This document shows positions 43,298-44,954 of a stretch of 44,954 nucleotides of DNA, in pieces. Source of the DNA: an uncultured Paracoccaceae bacterium (lineage in GTDB: Bacteria; Pseudomonadota; Alphaproteobacteria; Rhizobiales; Rhizobiaceae). The notes under the pieces were generated by a model that was given only the letters and a program-made list of their open reading frames with translations, was not told the origin of the DNA and ran no database searches. The stretch spans positions 1 to 44,954 of the forward strand of contig CALMYO010000041.1 in NCBI GenBank assembly GCA_937873685.1, read 5' to 3'. Position 1 is the first letter of the stretch, and every line of letters begins with the position of its first letter. A program made the position numbers and the translations under genes.

Positions 43298-43487
43298 GGC
43301 GCCTTTCCCTCCCCCTTGTGGGGAGGGTGGCCGCGAAGCGGCCGGGTGGGGATATTCATGCTTCCATTTTCTGCGCTTCGCAAACTGATTTGTTCTGCCC
43401 GCAAAACACTGAAAACATACCTTCGGCATCCACCCCCACCCGGCCGCTTCGCGGCCACCCTCCCCACAAGGGGCAGGGAAAGGCGCC
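43298..43487. repeat. Long inverted intergenic repeat, tatD-MBL gene
   Basis: Two 54-bp arms (43298-43351 and 43434-43487) are inverted copies with a single mismatch, spaced by an 82-bp AT-richer loop. Each arm includes a GCGGCCGCG-type core (GGCCGCGAAGCGGCC) and a CCCTCCCC run. It resembles dispersed mosaic repeats common between genes in rhizobia. Transcribed, it would fold into a very long hairpin capable of blocking read-through from tatD. Nothing coding was recognised here. Confidence 0.85.
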
Positions 43488-43543
43488 GCGTTCTACCGCT
43501 TGCACGGTGTTAAAGCGACGGTTGAAACACAGTCATTCCGCCC

Positions 43544-44401
43544 ATGCCTGACACACTGCGTTTCACGATCCTTGGATGCGGTTCGTCCCCCGGTACGCCG
43601 CGCATCACCAATGACTGGGGCAATTGCGATCCGTCAAACCCGAAGAACCGGCGGCTTCGCTCGTCCATGCTTGTGGAACGGATCGCTGCAAACGGTGCGA
43701 AAACAGTCGTCGTGATCGATACCGGGCCGGATTTTCGCGAACAGATGATCGCCAACGAGGTGCGCCAGCTCGACGGGGCGGTCTACACCCATCCCCATGC
43801 CGACCATATTCACGGCATCGACGACCTGCGCGGCTTCGTGCTGGCGCAGCGCCGCCGCATGGATATCTGGGCCGATCACAACACGCTGGAGCGCCTGCGC
43901 GAGGGGTTCGGCTACTGCTTCGAGACGCCGCCGGGCAGCGCCTATCCGCCGATCGTGGAATCGCATTTCATCAGCCATGACGCGCCCTTCGACGTGCCGG
44001 GTCCGGCCGGGCCGATCCGCTTCATGCCGCTGCCGGTGGTGCACGGGTCGTTGCGCGCGCTCGGCTTTCGCATCGGCGATGTCGCGTATTGCCCCGATGT
44101 CAGCGCGATTCCCGAACCGACGGCCGAATTGATGACCGGGCTCGACGCGCTGGTGATCGACGCGCTGCAATACCGCACGCATCCAACCCATTTCTCGCTT
44201 GGCGAAGCCTTGGCCGAGATCGAGAAGCTGAAGCCGCGTCGCGCGTTCCTCACGCACATGCACATTCCGCTCGACTATGAGACGGTGCGCGGCGAGGTGC
44301 CGGCCGGTGTGAAACCGTGCTTCGACGGCATGACATTCGACGTGGAGGCTGGCGCGTGGGACGAGGGCAGGGCCGATGAGCAAGAGCATCAGGCGGGTTG
44401 A
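43544..44401 (+). CDS. MBL-fold metallohydrolase, PhnP-like
   Basis: A 285-residue metallo-beta-lactamase-fold protein with the metal motif H83-x-H85-x-D87-H88 (THPHADHIHG), further ligands in VVHGSLRALGF and YCPD, and the terminal His in FLTHMHIP. The opening FTILGCGSSPGTPRITNDWG is typical of the PhnP group (phosphoribosyl cyclic phosphate phosphodiesterases). The phn operon is not here; the position after tatD is conserved in rhizobia, where its role is unproven. The end overlaps the next gene by 26 bp. Confidence 0.9.
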   Translation: MPDTLRFTILGCGSSPGTPRITNDWGNCDPSNPKNRRLRSSMLVERIAANGAKTVVVIDTGPDFREQMIANEVRQLDGAVYTHPHADHIHGIDDLRGFVLAQRRRMDIWADHNTLERLREGFGYCFETPPGSAYPPIVESHFISHDAPFDVPGPAGPIRFMPLPVVHGSLRALGFRIGDVAYCPDVSAIPEPTAELMTGLDALVIDALQYRTHPTHFSLGEALAEIEKLKPRRAFLTHMHIPLDYETVRGEVPAGVKPCFDGMTFDVEAGAWDEGRADEQEHQAG

Positions 44402-44870
44402 AGCGGCGGCAGCCGCCGCGGGGCTTGCGATCGAGGTGCGGCGCATGGGCGAATCCACCCGCACGGCTGCGGAAGCGGCGGCGCAATGCGGCTGCGCGGT
44501 GGCGCAGATCGTCAAGTCGCTGATCTTTGAAGGCGCTGAAAGTGGCCGGCTGATGCTGTTCCTGGTGCCCGGCGACAGGAGGCTCGACGAGGCAAAGGCC
44601 GTGACCATTGCTGGCGAGACGCTGCAACGCGCCGACCCGCGCAAGGTGCGAGACGAAACCGGCTTTGCTATCGGCGGCGTGTCGCCGCTCGGCTACGAGA
44701 CGCCAATTCCCGTCTTCGCCGATCGCGCTTTATTGGACCACGCAGTAGTCTGGGCCGCGGCCGGCGCGCATGATGCGGTGTTTGCCGCCAACCCGGCGGA
44801 ACTGGTGCGAGCCGCCGGCGCTGTACTGACAGAAATCAGCGAGAACCCGGGCTTCGCGCGCAAGGTTTGA
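44376..44870 (+). CDS. YbaK/EbsC family aminoacyl-tRNA deacylase-like protein
   Basis: A 164-residue protein of the YbaK/ProX editing family, which hydrolyses mischarged tRNAs such as Cys-tRNA(Pro) or Ala-tRNA(Pro). Seen are the conserved Lys in AQIVKSLIFE, the FLVPGDRRLD strand and the GFAIGGVSPLGY loop characteristic of the active-site pocket. It lacks a synthetase body, so it is a free-standing editor. The start lies inside the MBL gene, implying coupling. Beyond its stop the last 84 bp of the window hold nothing I can recognise. Confidence 0.9.
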   Translation: MSKSIRRVEAAAAAAGLAIEVRRMGESTRTAAEAAAQCGCAVAQIVKSLIFEGAESGRLMLFLVPGDRRLDEAKAVTIAGETLQRADPRKVRDETGFAIGGVSPLGYETPIPVFADRALLDHAVVWAAAGAHDAVFAANPAELVRAAGAVLTEISENPGFARKV

Positions 44871-44954
44871 AGCCTGGCCTGGCGCTGCGGAACTCTCTGG
44901 TGTGTCAGCGTCTCGTTCGAAGCAGCGCGCGGAACCGGCCGCAGCCGGATCGGG

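Overview
The window is high-GC, densely coding chromosomal DNA from an alphaproteobacterium, most likely of the order Hyphomicrobiales (Rhizobiales) and plausibly near Mesorhizobium/Phyllobacteriaceae. This rests on the gene run rlpA - D,D-carboxypeptidase - tmk - holB - metG - tatD - MBL hydrolase, a DUF2865 protein, an Lrp/alanine dehydrogenase pair, a MlaE/MlaF/long-MlaD transport operon, and two palindromic intergenic repeats of a kind common in rhizobial genomes. I saw no rRNA, tRNA, CRISPR array or prophage.

Left part (1-5.4 kb): the 3' end of an EPSP synthase of the E. coli-like type and a divergent SHMT-like PLP enzyme read rightwards. A cytochrome c and a secreted sorbosone/PQQ-type sugar dehydrogenase read leftwards, with a perfect hairpin between them. 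An Lrp-family regulator is divergent from alanine dehydrogenase, which ends at a good terminator. From 5.47 to 7.9 kb lies an accessory islet: a dead IS630-family element with recognisable ends and TA flanks, the 3' stump of an IS5-type transposase abutting it, and an AT-rich DUF1796 gene.

Middle (7.9-25.9 kb): an IlvD/EDD-family sugar-acid dehydratase is divergent from N-carbamoylputrescine amidase, followed by an OmpA-domain protein. A leftward five-gene operon encodes a large unrecognised, probably carbohydrate-active, cytoplasmic protein, then a complete sugar ABC importer (binding protein, two permeases, ATPase). After it come a TadG-like protein with a von Willebrand A domain, glutamyl-tRNA synthetase overlapping tail-to-tail with a DUF2865 protein, an SDR protein lacking the usual catalytic Tyr/Lys, an MFS transporter and an enolase-superfamily dipeptide epimerase/racemase.

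Right part (25.9-45 kb): a lipid-transport operon (MlaE, MlaF, a 654-residue MlaD with about 98-residue tandem repeats, and a PqiC-like lipoprotein) is followed by a DedA protein with a small membrane protein, isocitrate dehydrogenase, an exonuclease-CBS-DUF294 fusion, an alpha/beta hydrolase, an RlpA lipoprotein, and the conserved housekeeping run from D,D-carboxypeptidase to tatD. An MBL phosphodiesterase and a YbaK-type deacylase close the window.

The least explained parts are the 831-residue protein heading the sugar ABC operon, the MlaD repeat architecture, the exonuclease-CBS-DUF294 fusion, and the class I AroA plus SHMT-like pair at the left edge. I did not find a defence island or another clearly novel multi-gene system.
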